NCBI GenBank assembly: GCA_935421135.1
Contig: OW285191.1
Coordinates: 18,182,700 to 18,246,699 of the forward strand
DNA: 64,000 nucleotides
Direction: 5' to 3'
Origin: Bugulina stolonifera
Taxonomy: Eukaryota > Bryozoa > Gymnolaemata > Cheilostomatida > Bugulidae
Both the position numbers and the translations under genes were made by a program. Positions 51,827 through 64,000 of the stretch are shown in pieces (position 1 is the first letter of the stretch; each line of letters begins with the position of its first letter). The notes beneath the pieces are model-generated. The model did no database searches. It saw nothing but the letters and a program-made list of their open reading frames with translations, and was not told where the DNA came from.

Positions 51827-53947
51827 GCATAATGTATGTATGTTAATTAAATACACGTAGATGCTTAAATAATAATTAAATAACAATTGGGTAAAATAAC
51901 TTACCCTATTGGAGTTGATTTCTATATGCCCACCACTGAAACAAACTGCTCTACAAGTATAGCCTATGGCATACATGTGTATACGGCATATGTATGTACA
52001 TGAATAGCGAGAGACAGTGAAGTACGTGTATATGCTGCCGCTATTGGCTGCTTTATTAATAAACGCGTTGCAAATGCATTATGTGTGGCACTGTGTGATA
52101 ACAATACACTTAAAAATAATGCATAATATCCTAACCTGGTTTCCAAGCACACTGGAGTGAATACTAGCATAGCCTAAGTTTCCTTGTCTCCTACAGATAT
52201 TGTAATCGTCTACTGCAATTTGTATACTATAGCACCATCATTTGTCAGTAAAAGCATCCTAAATTACCTCAATATATTAACATTGGAGCGTAATTATTAA
52301 TATTACTGCAGTATAATGACGTAATGATGCACATGTACATATACAATGTTAATAATAGTTACTAGCTGTTTGGGGGTGTGAAACACAAATGCACACAAAC
52401 AATTGTTCGGTACAAGTTTTTATCTTTGAAGAAAAAAGCAAAGAAGCTCATAGCTGCCACATAACTTTTTGTGTGGCAGAGTTTTGGTACATATTCATTA
52501 CATGCAATGCAATTAGTGCAATGTGTAAATAAAAATTCTTCGCTAAACTGAGTAGGAATACATTAAATAACTCGGGAATAAAGAACTTATGTGTCTATCT
52601 TAAAATAATTCACCATTAAATAGAATTGATGTCAGTTTTTTATCTGCTAATACATCTGTGGGTGATCTAGTAAATACACTGTCTAATGTCCAGTATATTG
52701 TAGAGACCACAGGCTACATTCATAGCTGGTACGAAGTAGCTAATTGTTCCCATCTAAAAATTTCTCAATATAAGAGCTCTCTCTCCTATAACAACCGCGC
52801 ACTTCTTACTCCTGGTGCATGTGAAGTGCTCAACAGAAAGCAGTTGAAACATTGCCAATACAAAGTGTCAAACTCTCTAGTTTAGATAATAATAAACCGC
52901 TGTTATGTGTTACTACTAAAATATTCTTTTAATTTGCATTTCAAATGGTGACATTTCATTGATTTCAAACATGATGCCGACTTTGATACAAAAGGGCAAT
53001 TAGATAAGCAAATAGCAGCAACATACCCAGGCTTTAGACACACTGAGGCTATAGACACACTAAGGCTATAAACATACTAAGGCTATAGATACATCATAGA
53101 TGAATAAACTGAAATGCATTTGGTCAGTTAGTAACTTTTTGATGGTGTAAAGTAACAATATCTGCAACAGTTTCTGTCATCAAGAAAATATACAATTCAA
53201 TTCTAGCTAGAGACACTGCAGGTAATGTGTGCTGATCATATCAATATAACAAAAATATCCATGCTAGACCAAAATCACTAACATCAGACTTCAGAAATGC
53301 TGCCATGTGGTTGAATAGCTAACATACTCTGGAACACAAACTTGTATTATTACATGGCATTGTATAAACTACCAATCAGCAGTCTAGAAGGAAGGTCAGA
53401 GACTCTGATAACATAAATATTTCTAGTTTTAACACTTTTGGTTAATCCAAGTAATCGGCCATTATCAATGTCGTATCCGACTGTCTTTTGTTGAGTGACA
53501 ATTATACAGGAGAATTATAATCACACTAACACTACCTCTTTTTGATAAATAGCGTATTATTATATACAATGTACATGTAACAAATAGTATAGGTTGGTAA
53601 AATGTCAAATACCAATAAAGCTGCATGTGCATGCAAGCTAAACTATTATGGTATTAGTATTAGCTTTAGTTCTGCATACTCCTGGAAAACCTAGTCTAAA
53701 TTCTAAACATACAAAATAGTTAGGAGCATGACTTGATCAATCACTGGCCATTGCTTGTGAGGGCTTGGAACTCGGGCTACATTTATTGTTTCTAAAACTA
53801 AGTTAAAAATAGCAGTGGAATGTACACTCTATCTATTCAGTGCTTATATAATTATGTAAGTAGTAACAAGTAGAATACACTCACTTGAGTTTGTACACAA
53901 AGGTCTTATCATATAAGTGAAAACTTATATCAATATTTCTAAAAGCC

Positions 53948-54060
53948 TAAACAAACACTACGTTTAAAGCTATCCACAGACTGTTTAAACAAACACTACG
54001 TTTAAAGCTATCCACAGACTATTTAAACAAACACTGAGTATAAAGCTATCTACAAACTTA
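53948..54060. repeat. 38-bp tandem repeat
   Basis: Three copies of TAAACAAACACTACGTTTAA plus AGCTATCCACAGAC, the third diverged. Confidence 0.85.
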
Positions 54061-54350
54061 TTTGGAGTCTCTGTCTCCACAGAGTTGAAGATTAAAGTGA
54101 GTTACATGACACGACATGCAATATAATTTTTATGCTGTCATGACAAAATATAGTCAATTTGGACTGTAGATTATCCTATGTAGTTGTAAGTCAATAACTG
54201 TCTCTAGTTAGTATTATCTTTATACTCTTGTACTGTTGAGCTGGGTGGGGGGAGGGAGGGGTGCCTCTTGTTCTACAATCTGCACAACTGGAGAGGAATA
54301 AGACTAGAAATCTCACCTGGTAATATTAATATAGACTAAATGCTTATGTA

Positions 54351-57300
54351 TTAACTGTTTATAGGAGGAGAGGATGAACGGCCCCTATAAGTTCCGCACC
54401 ACTTCTGAAGGAGGAAAGGCCATATTATAGAAGAAGATAGCATCATCAGGATAGCTATGTAGTAGAATACATTTCTCCATGTGCCTGTATGGTCGTAGAT
54501 TAGACCTAAAATCCAATAACATATCATCATTATTAGAATTAGTATTGCTGTGCTGGACATTAATGTATCCAGCCAGCAGAAATTTTCCCAAATAATTCCA
54601 TGCTGTAACATGGTGAATGAATACATAGGAGTTATCTATCTATGAGAATGTCTGACATGTATGTTATAAATCGGAGTTATCCGCTCTATACAACGTATAG
54701 TAAAATGCAATACACAGGGCTCGGCTATGCTAGAGGCTAGTTCTAGGGCAAAATGGTACGACATTTGTTCGCCTATGCAAACACCAATATGCTGGCCTCT
54801 TCTCTCCTATGTAGCATAGGAGCTATCTGCTCTCTATGTTACACAGGTGTTGTCTGCCCTCTGTTACACAGGAGTTGTTTACTCCATAATAATATAAGAG
54901 AACAGAGTTGTCTACTCTCTGTGGCACATTGTAGTTATATTATTATATAATACAATGGAGTTGTCTACACTATGCAATACAATGGAGTTGTCTACTCTAA
55001 TCAATACAATGGAGTTGTGTACACCCACCACATACCAGAAAAGGTTGTAGACAGAGTTACGGAAACGCACTGCGTGATAGCCTGCATTCCTAAACTACTA
55101 GTCACATTGAGCTCTCCTAGCAGCTCTCTGAAGACCAGAGGCTCTAAACTGAACACTGATGAGCCAACAGCAGACACTCCTATTATAATGAGAACTATTC
55201 CTAAAACATATTATATAGTATATAGTGTCGTCAGATACAGCATGACACTCTCGTGATTGTAGCAGCTATGTTATGTTATATTAGTATGCATGAAAATTTT
55301 ATGAAATTGACGTTTTTAATGTGATATCTGAGGTAATCGATTAATGACTACCAAAGTATAATAAATTCAAAATCTTCCAAACTTATAATTCGGCAACTTA
55401 TTGAAACGACTTAAATTTCATCACACGAGGTATAAAATATTCATCATTAACTATTCAATGCTTACTACAGTGAATATGAGCAGTCACATCTATCAGTGTT
55501 CTCTACCACTACAGATCATGTTATATATAGCATAATAATGGCTCTCTTACCTGGGAGGTTTGAAATGATAGCACCAATAAGACAGAAGAAGCCAGCTAGG
55601 AATACACAGAGAGCAAACTGCAGTGTGGTTGACATGACCTTTGTATCTGCTAACCAGCCATTTGCTATCCGACATGGTAACTCTATAGCCCCGGAGCTTG
55701 CCATTAGTATAGACACAACATAGTCGTTGATACCTGTTCATGCAAAACATGGAACCAAAGCTATAGGAAACTCAGTTTAAAGCGAGTGATTACTTTATCT
55801 GTACCACCAGTGTCCTAGATCACCTACCAGTAGCTTTGTCCACTAAGAATAACATTGAAAAGTAAAACGATTTCCAATTCTGTACTAAGTAGTAAATTTC
55901 AGTCATCTAAATTCTGTAAATAATATAGCCTGCTTACCACACTCTCTTGCTAGAGCTGGTATACATGTATATGTAACAGAGAACCCCAACATGTATATGA
56001 GGAAGCACAGGCTAATCATTATCATCTTTGGCATCAGTATCACTCTCCAATTAAACTTCTCCTTAGCCTCAGCACCAGATACAACCTTGCTCTCCCCAGG
56101 TGGGCATTCAGTTTCAGCAATTGCTCCCTCATTGTCAGTGGGAATGCTATTTAGAATCTACGAGAGTAAGAAATTAGAGTTCTACTAGCCCTGTGTACCA
56201 TTGCAATGAGAAAAATATTATAACAATAACATCAATCATACAGCCTACAGCCATTTTCACGTTACTGATCAAGTACAGTGAAAAAATAGAACATTTCCTG
56301 GAATATACGGAGCTCCAACTGTTCCATGAGTCAAACTCGTACTTTTCCTTATTTTGTCTTCATGAACAATTTCTGGACATTGCATAGATAAACAATGATG
56401 TACATGTGCATACATGATACATGGTACATATGCATGAGTACAGAGGTGAGGGGTGTGGTAATGGCAACACACCGATAGAATACAAACCTCTAACTCCTCC
56501 GCTGAATGTGGACCCATGTCAGTCTCACACTGAGTCTTTGTAGTAGAGGGAAGCCTCACATCGCCATGCTGGGTCTTACTGTAGTAGGATATGGGCCTGA
56601 GTAAAGCACTCGGACACATCAACTGTATGCACACTCCGCCTGAATAATCATTGAATTAGTAGTTAGTTACTAGTTAGTAGTACCAATCTCCATTTCTGAA
56701 AAGCTGTGAATACATTAAATGTTCATATATATGATATACATGTACAAGAATGATGGTCATCCATTTGTTGTATTTACTCACCACATAGTATGGGTTCCAA
56801 GTCCAAATATGCTGTTGATTAACTGACAAAACGAGCCCAAAACCGGACCCACCCGTTCTTACACAAAATGGAAGGCTAATAAAACCACTGGTCCCAGTTT
56901 AGAATTACTTACCATATAATAACAAAGCTCCAGAGAATCCAAACTGGTCAAAGAATAGGCGAAGGAGAGGGGGTATGGCTAGCGCCCCAATACCTGAACC
57001 ACAGGTTATTAGACCAATGGCTAAAGCCTTTCTCTTACTAAAGTATGGATTGCTAGCAGTTATGGCTACTAAAGATGTGAGTTGTAAACTAAACCCTGTT
57101 AAACATACAAAACAGGAAATACAGTGCAGCTACATGCAAAATATCTGCCCTGCCAAATTATGTCGTAAAAAAAATTCAATTTTAGATAAAACTTATCTCC
57201 CAACCCAATCCATTCCTATACTGAAATCTTATTTTAAAGTTGCAACAGAACAAACAGGAGTACATTGTGACAATGACTAAGCCTCGGCTGTTTGGCATTG

Positions 57301-58983
57301 AGAAAAAAATCAACTGCATTCCAAATTTGGGACTATTGTAGTTTCTAACCTGTTGGAATGCTATGACAGAATATCATAGCAACTAGATTGGGAGAGTAGG
57401 CTAGTCCAATGTTTCCTATGGCAAGAGAGAATAGACCAAGAAATGCCGACCATCTGGGACCTATCTTGATAATAAGATAGCTGGCTAGAGGTCCTAACAA
57501 GTACAGTAGAGTGTAATTATTATAACAATACTACAGCAGCATGTACAATAACAAATTGAACCGAATTGCAATACAATGCAATATTTTAACTCAATGCAAA
57601 ACCATCCGCAATATAAGCCAATGTGTATAAACATTATGCATGTACACTATATGTGGTGAGGGGTATAGCGCATGCATACAAGTCATGTATATACATTATA
57701 TGACGAGATGGATAGTGCATTCACACGAGACGTGCATATACGTGGCGAGGGGTATAGCGTATGTATACGAGACGTGCATATACGTGGCGAGGGGTATAGC
57801 GTATGTATACGAGATGTGCATATACGTGGCGAGGTGTATAGTGTATGCATACGAGACGTGCATATACATGACGAGATGGATAGCCCATTCACATGAGACG
57901 TGCATATACGTGGCGAGGGGTATAGCGTATGTATACGAGACGTGCATATACGTGGCGAGGGGCATAGCGTATGTATACGAGATGTGCATATACGTGGCGA
58001 GGCGTATAGTGTATGCATACGAGACGTGCATATACATGACGAGATGGATAGCCCATTCACATGAGACATGCATATACGTGGCGAGGGGTATAGCGTATGC
58101 ATACGAGACGTGCATATACATGGCAAGGCGTATAGCGTATGCATACAATACATGAGTATGGATGGACATACATGTAGCTGCTGAGTATAAATACAAACCA
58201 AACAATCCATCGAACACAAAGTCCAGCATGAAGACCCAGAGTAACGTAGAAGGAGAGTAGACATCTTGGAACTTGTCAATGAGCTCTACCATAACAACAC
58301 CTAGACATTTACCTCCTCCAGCTGATATAGAGAAGAGAGCAGTGCAAACTGTAATAATATACACATACATGTTGTATATGTGTAATACAAAACATACATG
58401 TATGACGCAATGTTCTTACACTACTTTCAACATGAATAAAATACCTCATACATTTAAAATAAATGTGCGACTGCTCGAAAAAGACAGTTCGAAACAAGAC
58501 GTTTCGAAAGTGGACAGCTCAACATTGGACAGTTCGAAACGCCTAACCCCAAACCCCAACCACCAGATTTCAACTAATTTATATTTTTACTATTGTTTTT
58601 TTATTTACTCAATTAAATTGATTAATGAAAGTTAATTATCTACAAGTTGTGTTCTTCTAAATGTAATCTACACAGTTTCGAACTGACCTGTTTTGAACTG
58701 TCCAGTTGTGAAACATCTTGTTTCGAACTGTCTATTTCGAAATGTCCCTTTACCGTTTAAAATCTTGTACAGTATGCTGTAAGCAAAATTCAGATCAGAA
58801 ATTCTCAGCGTACAGTAATGCAAAACAGCAGTAACTAACAGACTTACCCGCTACTACTACCCACGCCCAGCCTCGGTCAATGGGTAGAGCTCGGTCTATG
58901 GTTGGAGTTTGGTCTACAGTTGGAGCTTGGTCTATGGTTGGAGCTTGGTCTATGGTTGGAGACTCTCCCGGTTCTGGGTCCAT
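54351..58983 (-). CDS. SLC16-type monocarboxylate transporter family protein
   Basis: Nine exons: 58848-58983, 58199-58348, 57350-57493, 56913-57095, 56488-56639, 55938-56157, 55551-55733, 55036-55200 and 54351-54505. All phases fit and give 495 residues, normal for the family. The first membrane span carries the family motif as DRGWAWVVVAG, and the span-5 motif is YFSKRKALAIGLITCGSGIG. A hydrophilic central loop (exons 5-6, with STTKTQCETDMGPH and AEAKEKFNW) separates two six-helix halves of this major facilitator. Substrate is not deducible; family members carry lactate, pyruvate, thyroid hormone or other small acids in the plasma membrane. The N-terminus has a short repeat of APTIDQ type encoded by an 18-bp DNA repeat. 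Donors of exons 2 and 5 are gtttgt. Introns 1 and 2 hold a transposon-like element and a minisatellite. Confidence 0.92.
54620..55022. repeat. Cluster of GGAGTTRTCNNCTC words
   Basis: About nine copies of the dispersed word (e.g. GGAGTTATCCGCTC at 54673, GGAGTTGTCTACTC at 54984) lie within 400 bp, mostly in the last intron of the transporter gene. Spacing is irregular, roughly 25-60 bp. Confidence 0.6.
57640..58160. repeat. 42-bp minisatellite with a 168-bp higher-order unit
   Basis: Units such as GAGACGTGCATATACGTGGC plus GAGGGGTATAGCGTATGTATAC fill transporter intron 2. The distinctive TGACGAGATGGATAG block recurs at 57701, 57869 and 58037, exactly 168 bp (four units) apart. Because 42 is a multiple of three, open frames run through on both strands; they are artefacts. 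Confidence 0.9.
58471..58745. mobile_element. GTTCGAAAC-rich inverted-repeat element in transporter intron 1
   Basis: A left arm (58471-58540) and right arm (58672-58745) are inverted copies, sharing AGACAGTTCGAAACAAGA and then GTTTC. GTTCGAAAC or TTTCGAA words occur several times in each arm. The centre is AT-rich without coding capacity. A non-autonomous DNA transposon is the simplest reading. Confidence 0.65.
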
Positions 58984-60929
58984 AATCCTTTACAATGAGT
59001 AGAAGTGCTACAGTCAGTGTATATTGTGAGGTATAATGATTGACTACTGGAGTCACTAGTTTGTTATAGATTCAAACTACTACTGTCTGTATGCACACAA
59101 GTACTATGTGCACAATGTGTATCACACACTATTGTATTCATAGCAATGTGTTGCACCATATCTGTGTAAATATAACAATATACAACAGTATGTAGCCTAT
59201 GCATTGTATATTACACTAGTATAACTACATAGTAGGGCCATGAGAGAATAACAAAATCAAGCACCTGTCAATTTGCTATCGACCTTTGACCTCACACTGC
59301 AAGGCTGCTTGGCCAAAGACTTCTTCCTCCTCCTCCTCCAATGTAAATCATAAACTTTGTGGCAATAGTTGGTGGGGAAAAGTAAGCAGTGCTTACTAAG
59401 CACAGGTTACACCATAGGTTAGGCTACAGCTGCTAGTTCCTATCATAATTTGTGGGACCATACAAAAATATAACAATTATTACATGTATATTATTACTAT
59501 ATGCTTTGGGTTGGGTCACCAAAACTTATCATATATCCAGCATTGCCTCCTCTTATTCTTTAACAGGGGTTGACCAGGTATTTAGTGCAATGAGTAATGA
59601 CTGACTCGCATTGTTATAAACACCAGCAGCCAGTAGGGCACATAGAGAGTTCTTGAATACATACAGTCAGAACAGCAAACAGTATTATACTTATGAGTTG
59701 TCCCCTCTTGAACATTAGTAGTAGGAGAACATAACTCCTAAGCAAATTCAATAACACTGCATATTGAGCACATGCAATATAATACTGATGCTATAGTACT
59801 GAGAATGAGAGAGTAGACTGAGATAGTAGAGTGTGGACTGAGAGTGTGGTACTGAGTGAGAATGAACCGTACAAAGGACAGAGGTAGACCATAGACGCAG
59901 ATACTTACAGTGACAAGAATGGACAATGAAAACTATAAACAAATAAGCTACAAAACAGGAAACCAAATAAACACCAACAAAACACAACAACTAGACCAAA
60001 CTAGCATATGGATGTATGAGACCAAAGAAGAAGAGGGGCTAAGGGACTAAGCAACAGAACAAATACCAAGGATTACTAAAGAGCAGTAACAACTATCTCC
60101 TTGTAGATCACCATAGTAACTAGAGTCTTCACCACTAACGTTGTAGACCACGAGCACTGCTAACAAACTATAGAGATCAGGGTACTGCGACCAGGACCCA
60201 CAGACAGCGTACTACAGCAGACTACAGACTTCAAATGAATGTTATCATAGATGAACCCCAAACCCCCAAATGCTGCTATAACAAGTAAAATTTCTCACAA
60301 TATTTAAAAGATGAACAGACAACTCCAAAGTGAATGACTTAGATGGGTATGATTATGTGTATTTAATGAAAATAATACTACAATATAATATTGATGTAGT
60401 AACAAAACTAAGGTCTGAATGATATAGAAGTAAAATGCTGAAACTTAGGTATGATAGACTCACAAAAATCAAACATTATATGTATACAAGATAATATAAG
60501 TACAGTAGAATTAGTCTAACATTTGCATTACATCCATTATAATATTGCTTCTGACTTCATCCCAAAATATTGGCTAAAATACCCTGACTGACCGAAGTGT
60601 GTCTAAGGAATAAAATTATAAAACAAAATTACAGTACGATATGTACTAGTGTGGTGGATGAAGTATCCTATAGTATAGAACAACAGCTGCATATCATAAC
60701 TATTATAGTATTATCAAAAATCTAAGTTCGATGGACGGAAAACATAGCCTGTGTTCTATTTTGAATTAGAGAAAAAGTAGTAATGGAGCACAGGCTTTAA
60801 AAGGCTATCATTTACTATACACAGCATCATTACTACAGTGGACATAGTTATCTCTACTTACAATACATGATACATCACAGAAAGGAAAGAACTAAATTAT
60901 GAAAACATAATGCCAGGTGAAGGTCATTG
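58984..60929. other. Spacer between the transporter and OSCP1 genes
   Basis: No exon or named repeat could be supported on either strand. The transporter's upstream control region and the OSCP1 3' end should fall here. Confidence 0.45.
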
Positions 60930-63776
60930 CTATGCCTTATCCATGAGGTCAAGCAGGTCATCATCGTCACCTCCAGCAGCTCCCCCTATACTCATCTCAC
61001 CCATCACCTTATCTAAGTATTGATTCTTTCCCCGACTTCGTGCGTCTATATTAACATACTCTGTACCTTCCTGCTGCATTTGAGAGGCTACTGGTGAGAC
61101 ATAGTTCCTGTAGAGATCAATGGATACAGCTGAGATACTAGGTAGACATCAATGGGAAAATCTAACACTATATTTCCTATCTTCCCATATGTATGCATAT
61201 GAGTCAATCACTGAGGAGCTGTTTGCTCATCCCTTAAACCCGATAATAACCTAACTGTGTCTGATTGCAAGAATTCCACGAAAGGCTATAAGCATTGAGT
61301 AGGGGACGCTGTACTTACTCTTCCTCGTCGTCGTTGTTAAACAAGTTGATCCTAAAGCTAGTCTTGCTGGCAGACCCTGAGCCAATGAGATGGGAGAGCA
61401 GGTCTAGTTGTGCCTTAGCCAGAGGATCTGGAGTGCTGAGCTCGGCTTCGGTAAGGGTACGCTGCTTTGGTGTCTTCTTAGACTGGGATTCTACCCCAGA
61501 AGTAGTTGTATCTGAGGGCTTATGGGTGGCGTACCTGTATTTAACAACAAAAGTACGATTGAACCAGGATATGGAAGGAACACGTACACAAACTGTGGAA
61601 CTGTAATCTTTTAATCACGCCAATGGACTCACTGAAGAAATATGTATTAGAAATAAGCAATATTAACCATAGTTTTATTAAATAATTCAAGAAACAGCGG
61701 GTGTATCACACAATGCACCCATATAGATAAACTCACATGTTACAACCCAGCTTAGTCACTCTGTCTCCAACAAGGTCTAGAGATCCTTGCTTGCGAGCTT
61801 CTGTGTAGGAGCCTCCTACATGTACAAAGTACATGTATGGTTAAAGCTGTATCAGTGTCAATACATGTGCTGGATAAACATGGTAATAGAGGTGGATACG
61901 TCGATAAACACACATTTATATACAATTAGATGATAGCTCTAGGACCTCTGTCAGCTTAACACTTACCTGGGTGGAACTGTTTACACTGCCTCACCTCCCC
62001 CTTCTTGTCATAAAGAACTATCTTACCGGGAGCCTGGCTACCCATTGGCACTGTCCCTCCTTGAGGCAGGACAAACCGACCTGACTGGTTCTGCTGACCT
62101 TCCTTTAGGAAGATGGACACCTGCAGAGGAAACACATATATGTGTCAGTGAGTCAGAAACCACACTTAGCTTATCTGGTTATACAAAGCTGAGACACAAA
62201 GAGTGACACAAGTCACTGTGTCTCAGATGTTAGACAACACTTGAGCTAAACATATTACTGATACTAACCCAATTGAGCAAATCCAACTTTCCCTTGATTA
62301 GCATCACTGGATCAGGAAATTTTTTACATACGGATTACTACTCATTACTAAATATTGTATCAATGTATTACATATGAAAAAGTATTGCAGTATTTCAATA
62401 CAGTAAAATTATAAGGATATTACTTACATGCATGTAATACAATAATATCGTAGCCTTAATAATTATACTTTGTACAGAGCAACACCAAGCTTAGAGAACA
62501 GCAGTTTACTATAAAGTGACAGAGTTGATACAGTAGAGCTGACTATAACAGTATGAAGTGGGTACTAGATGAGGCAACTACCTTCTGCGAGTGTACATTA
62601 GGGTAATATTTATCAATTCAATATATTATATTGTTTGTGCTACTATAAGTAAAGTTTATTATCCTCAGTGCAACTATTAATACTCTGGATAATCTAAAGT
62701 CATTCATACGGTATCATACAATATGAAAAGGTGAACTCTAATTTTAAATTATTCAATACAATAAATTAAATCATATTCACAAAGAGTCAAAGATTATAAT
62801 ATCAAATATACTTTAAAATATTTGTTCTGTGTTGAGTCAAGGGTAAACTGACCCCATAAGACAACACTGGATGTACGTACTGTAAACTATCTCCTAATGT
62901 CTCAGGCTTACAGTTGGTAACATTGAGCTACTTACTGAACTAATTATCACATATTATTATCTTCTATTATAATAGGCATACACTGAGGGTATAGAAGAGG
63001 AGGGAAAGAAAGGACAACTCCACATTATAAAAACCCATCCCATACCACAACATACAATGTGCTCTATAATGGAGAACATTAAAGACAAAGAGAGTGAAAA
63101 GCCAACCAGCCAGTACACTTACAGTTTATCTGCAATGTACTACCTGTAGATATACTGTAAAGTACTACCTGTAGATATACTGTAAAGTACTACCTGTAGA
63201 TATACTGTAAAGTACTACCAGTAGATATACTGTAAAGTACTACCTGTAGATATACTGTAAAGTACTACCTGTAGATATACTGTAATGTACTACCTGTAGA
63301 TATACTGTAATGTACTACCTGTAGATATACTGTAATGTACTACCTGTAGATATACTGTAATGTACTACCTGTAGATATACTGTAAAGTACTACCTGTAGA
63401 TATACTGTAATGTACTACCTGTAGATATACTGTAATGTACTACCTGTAGATATACTGTAAAGTACTACCTGTAGATATACTGTAATGTACTACCTGTAGA
63501 TATACTGTAATGTACTACCTGTAGATATACTGTAATGTACAAGATATACTGTAATCTACTAGGTATACTGTAATGTACTAGATATACTGTAATGTACTAC
63601 CTGTAGATATACTGTAATGTACTACCTGTAGATATACTGCATGTACTAGATATACTGTAATGTATTAGATACATGTATACTGTGCAATAACTTACTCTGA
63701 CATGCATATCCTGAAAGAAGGAGAGTAGAGATTGTCGAACCATCTGTAGCTCACCGTAAGCCATTCGTCCGTACAG
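60930..63776 (-). CDS. OSCP1: OSCP1 (organic solute carrier partner 1), C-terminal part
   Basis: Five exons are visible: 63696-63776, 61967-62120, 61737-61815, 61319-61534 and 60930-61107, 235 codons plus TAG. The 5' exons lie beyond the right edge. Landmarks match the family: LQMVRQSLLSFFQDMHVRVS, FLKEGQQNQSGRFVLP, GDRVTKLGCNMY, DPLAKAQLDLLSHLIGS, FRINLFNNDDEEE, and the terminal DDDDLLDLMDK. The family is widely conserved in animals and ciliated eukaryotes; mammalian OSCP1 was linked to organic solute transport and is testis-enriched, but its biochemical role is unsettled. The acidic DDEEE and DDDD runs near the end are typical. The donor after the DDEE run reads GAAGA|gtaag, so retention of that intron would stop at once (GAG TAA). 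Confidence 0.93.
63133..63670. repeat. 24-bp TACTACCTGTAGATATACTG minisatellite
   Basis: About twenty copies of GTACTACCTGTAGATATACT plus GTAA (AAGT/ATGT variants), becoming degenerate at the right end. The array ends about 25 bp from the donor of the first visible OSCP1 exon. Each unit contains CTACAG|GTAGTA on the minus strand. Confidence 0.9.
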
Positions 63777-64000
63777 CTAGAATAGTACTTAGTATTAATA
63801 CTACACATCAATGATAACATTACAATATGCAATCACATGTCTCCACTGCCTCAACCAACGGAAGGAGTATTCAACTTTCACAAGTTGGAAAGATTCTGTT
63901 AAGCGGTTGGAAATTAATCAGTATCCATCTGTAGATAGGAATATTTTGGCAGCTTCATGGCGACTGGTCATGCTGCTATGTTGGCAGCTTCATGGCGACT
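63777..64000. other. Right edge: OSCP1 intron or flank
   Basis: No preceding OSCP1 exon was identified. A 20-bp direct repeat, TTGGCAGCTTCATGGCGACT, occurs twice near the end (about 63948 and 63981). Confidence 0.4.

Larger units (their letters stand above)
49506..54350. other. Repeat-rich region between the LRRC74-like gene and the transporter gene
   Basis: No gene is firmly supported. A possible extra first exon of the LRRC74-like gene is at 51905-51976, a 72-nt ATG-started stretch with an AGG|gtaag donor. Four tandem arrays, described separately, fill much of 50006-51830 and 53948-54060. Confidence 0.45.

Noticed and set aside
52658..52885. 75-residue plus-strand open frame beginning at GTG
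   Set aside because: No ATG start, no recognised domain, no convincing splice context, and the region is otherwise empty. It could be an exon or a relic but cannot be supported.
57640..58370. Long open frames on both strands with a repeated 14-residue unit
   Set aside because: The 42-bp unit is a multiple of three, so stops are absent on both strands. The array is intronic; only 58199-58348 is a real exon.
63133..63670. CRISPR-like regular repeat
   Set aside because: 24-bp units without spacers; an ordinary minisatellite.

Overview
This is nuclear DNA from a metazoan. It is AT-rich and full of simple repeats. Every gene I can read is split by GT-AG introns, and there are no prokaryotic operons. 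The gene set (eIF5, kinesin light chain, a class A GPCR, secreted matrix metalloproteinases, an LRR/EF-hand protein of LRRC74 type, a monocarboxylate-type transporter, OSCP1) is general animal content. The divergence of the proteins and the density of tandem repeats make me lean towards an early-branching invertebrate, perhaps a demosponge. That is an inference; nothing in the window proves it. All exon models were built by hand from splice sites, reading phase and remembered family sequences.

Layout, left to right. 1-667 (-): first two coding exons of eIF5, running off the left edge. 4356-18512 (+): a complete kinesin light chain gene, with two alternative copies of the exon for the second TPR and a tRNA-derived SINE in intron 1. 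20099-23360 (-): a three-exon rhodopsin-like GPCR whose first coding intron is mostly a 1.27-kb GGTGT satellite. 27296-27612 (-): a possible small membrane-protein gene. 28182-31363 and 34491-38031 (-): a tandem pair of MMP genes with an intact cysteine switch, furin site and zinc helix, but very basic C-terminal tails in place of a hemopexin domain. 41300-49505 (-): LRRC74-like gene with leucine-rich repeats and two EF-hands. 54351-58983 (-): nine-exon SLC16/MCT-type transporter. 60930-63776 (-): the C-terminal 235 codons of OSCP1, whose 5' part lies beyond the right edge.

The genes do not form one pathway; the only clear local unit is the MMP tandem duplication. The spaces and introns hold many minisatellites, at least three kinds of inverted-repeat element, a SINE, and a short dispersed word (GGAGTTRTCCNCTC or its complement) seen at many places on both strands.

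The observations I would follow first are: (1) the kinesin light chain TPR2 exon pair, equal in length (88 nt) and phase, where including both or neither gives an immediate stop, so splicing must be mutually exclusive; (2) short tandem duplications that repeatedly span or abut real splice sites in several genes, leaving decoy sites beside the true ones; (3) the polybasic-tailed MMP pair, with a mosaic of near-identical and diverged tracts in exon 3 that suggests gene conversion.
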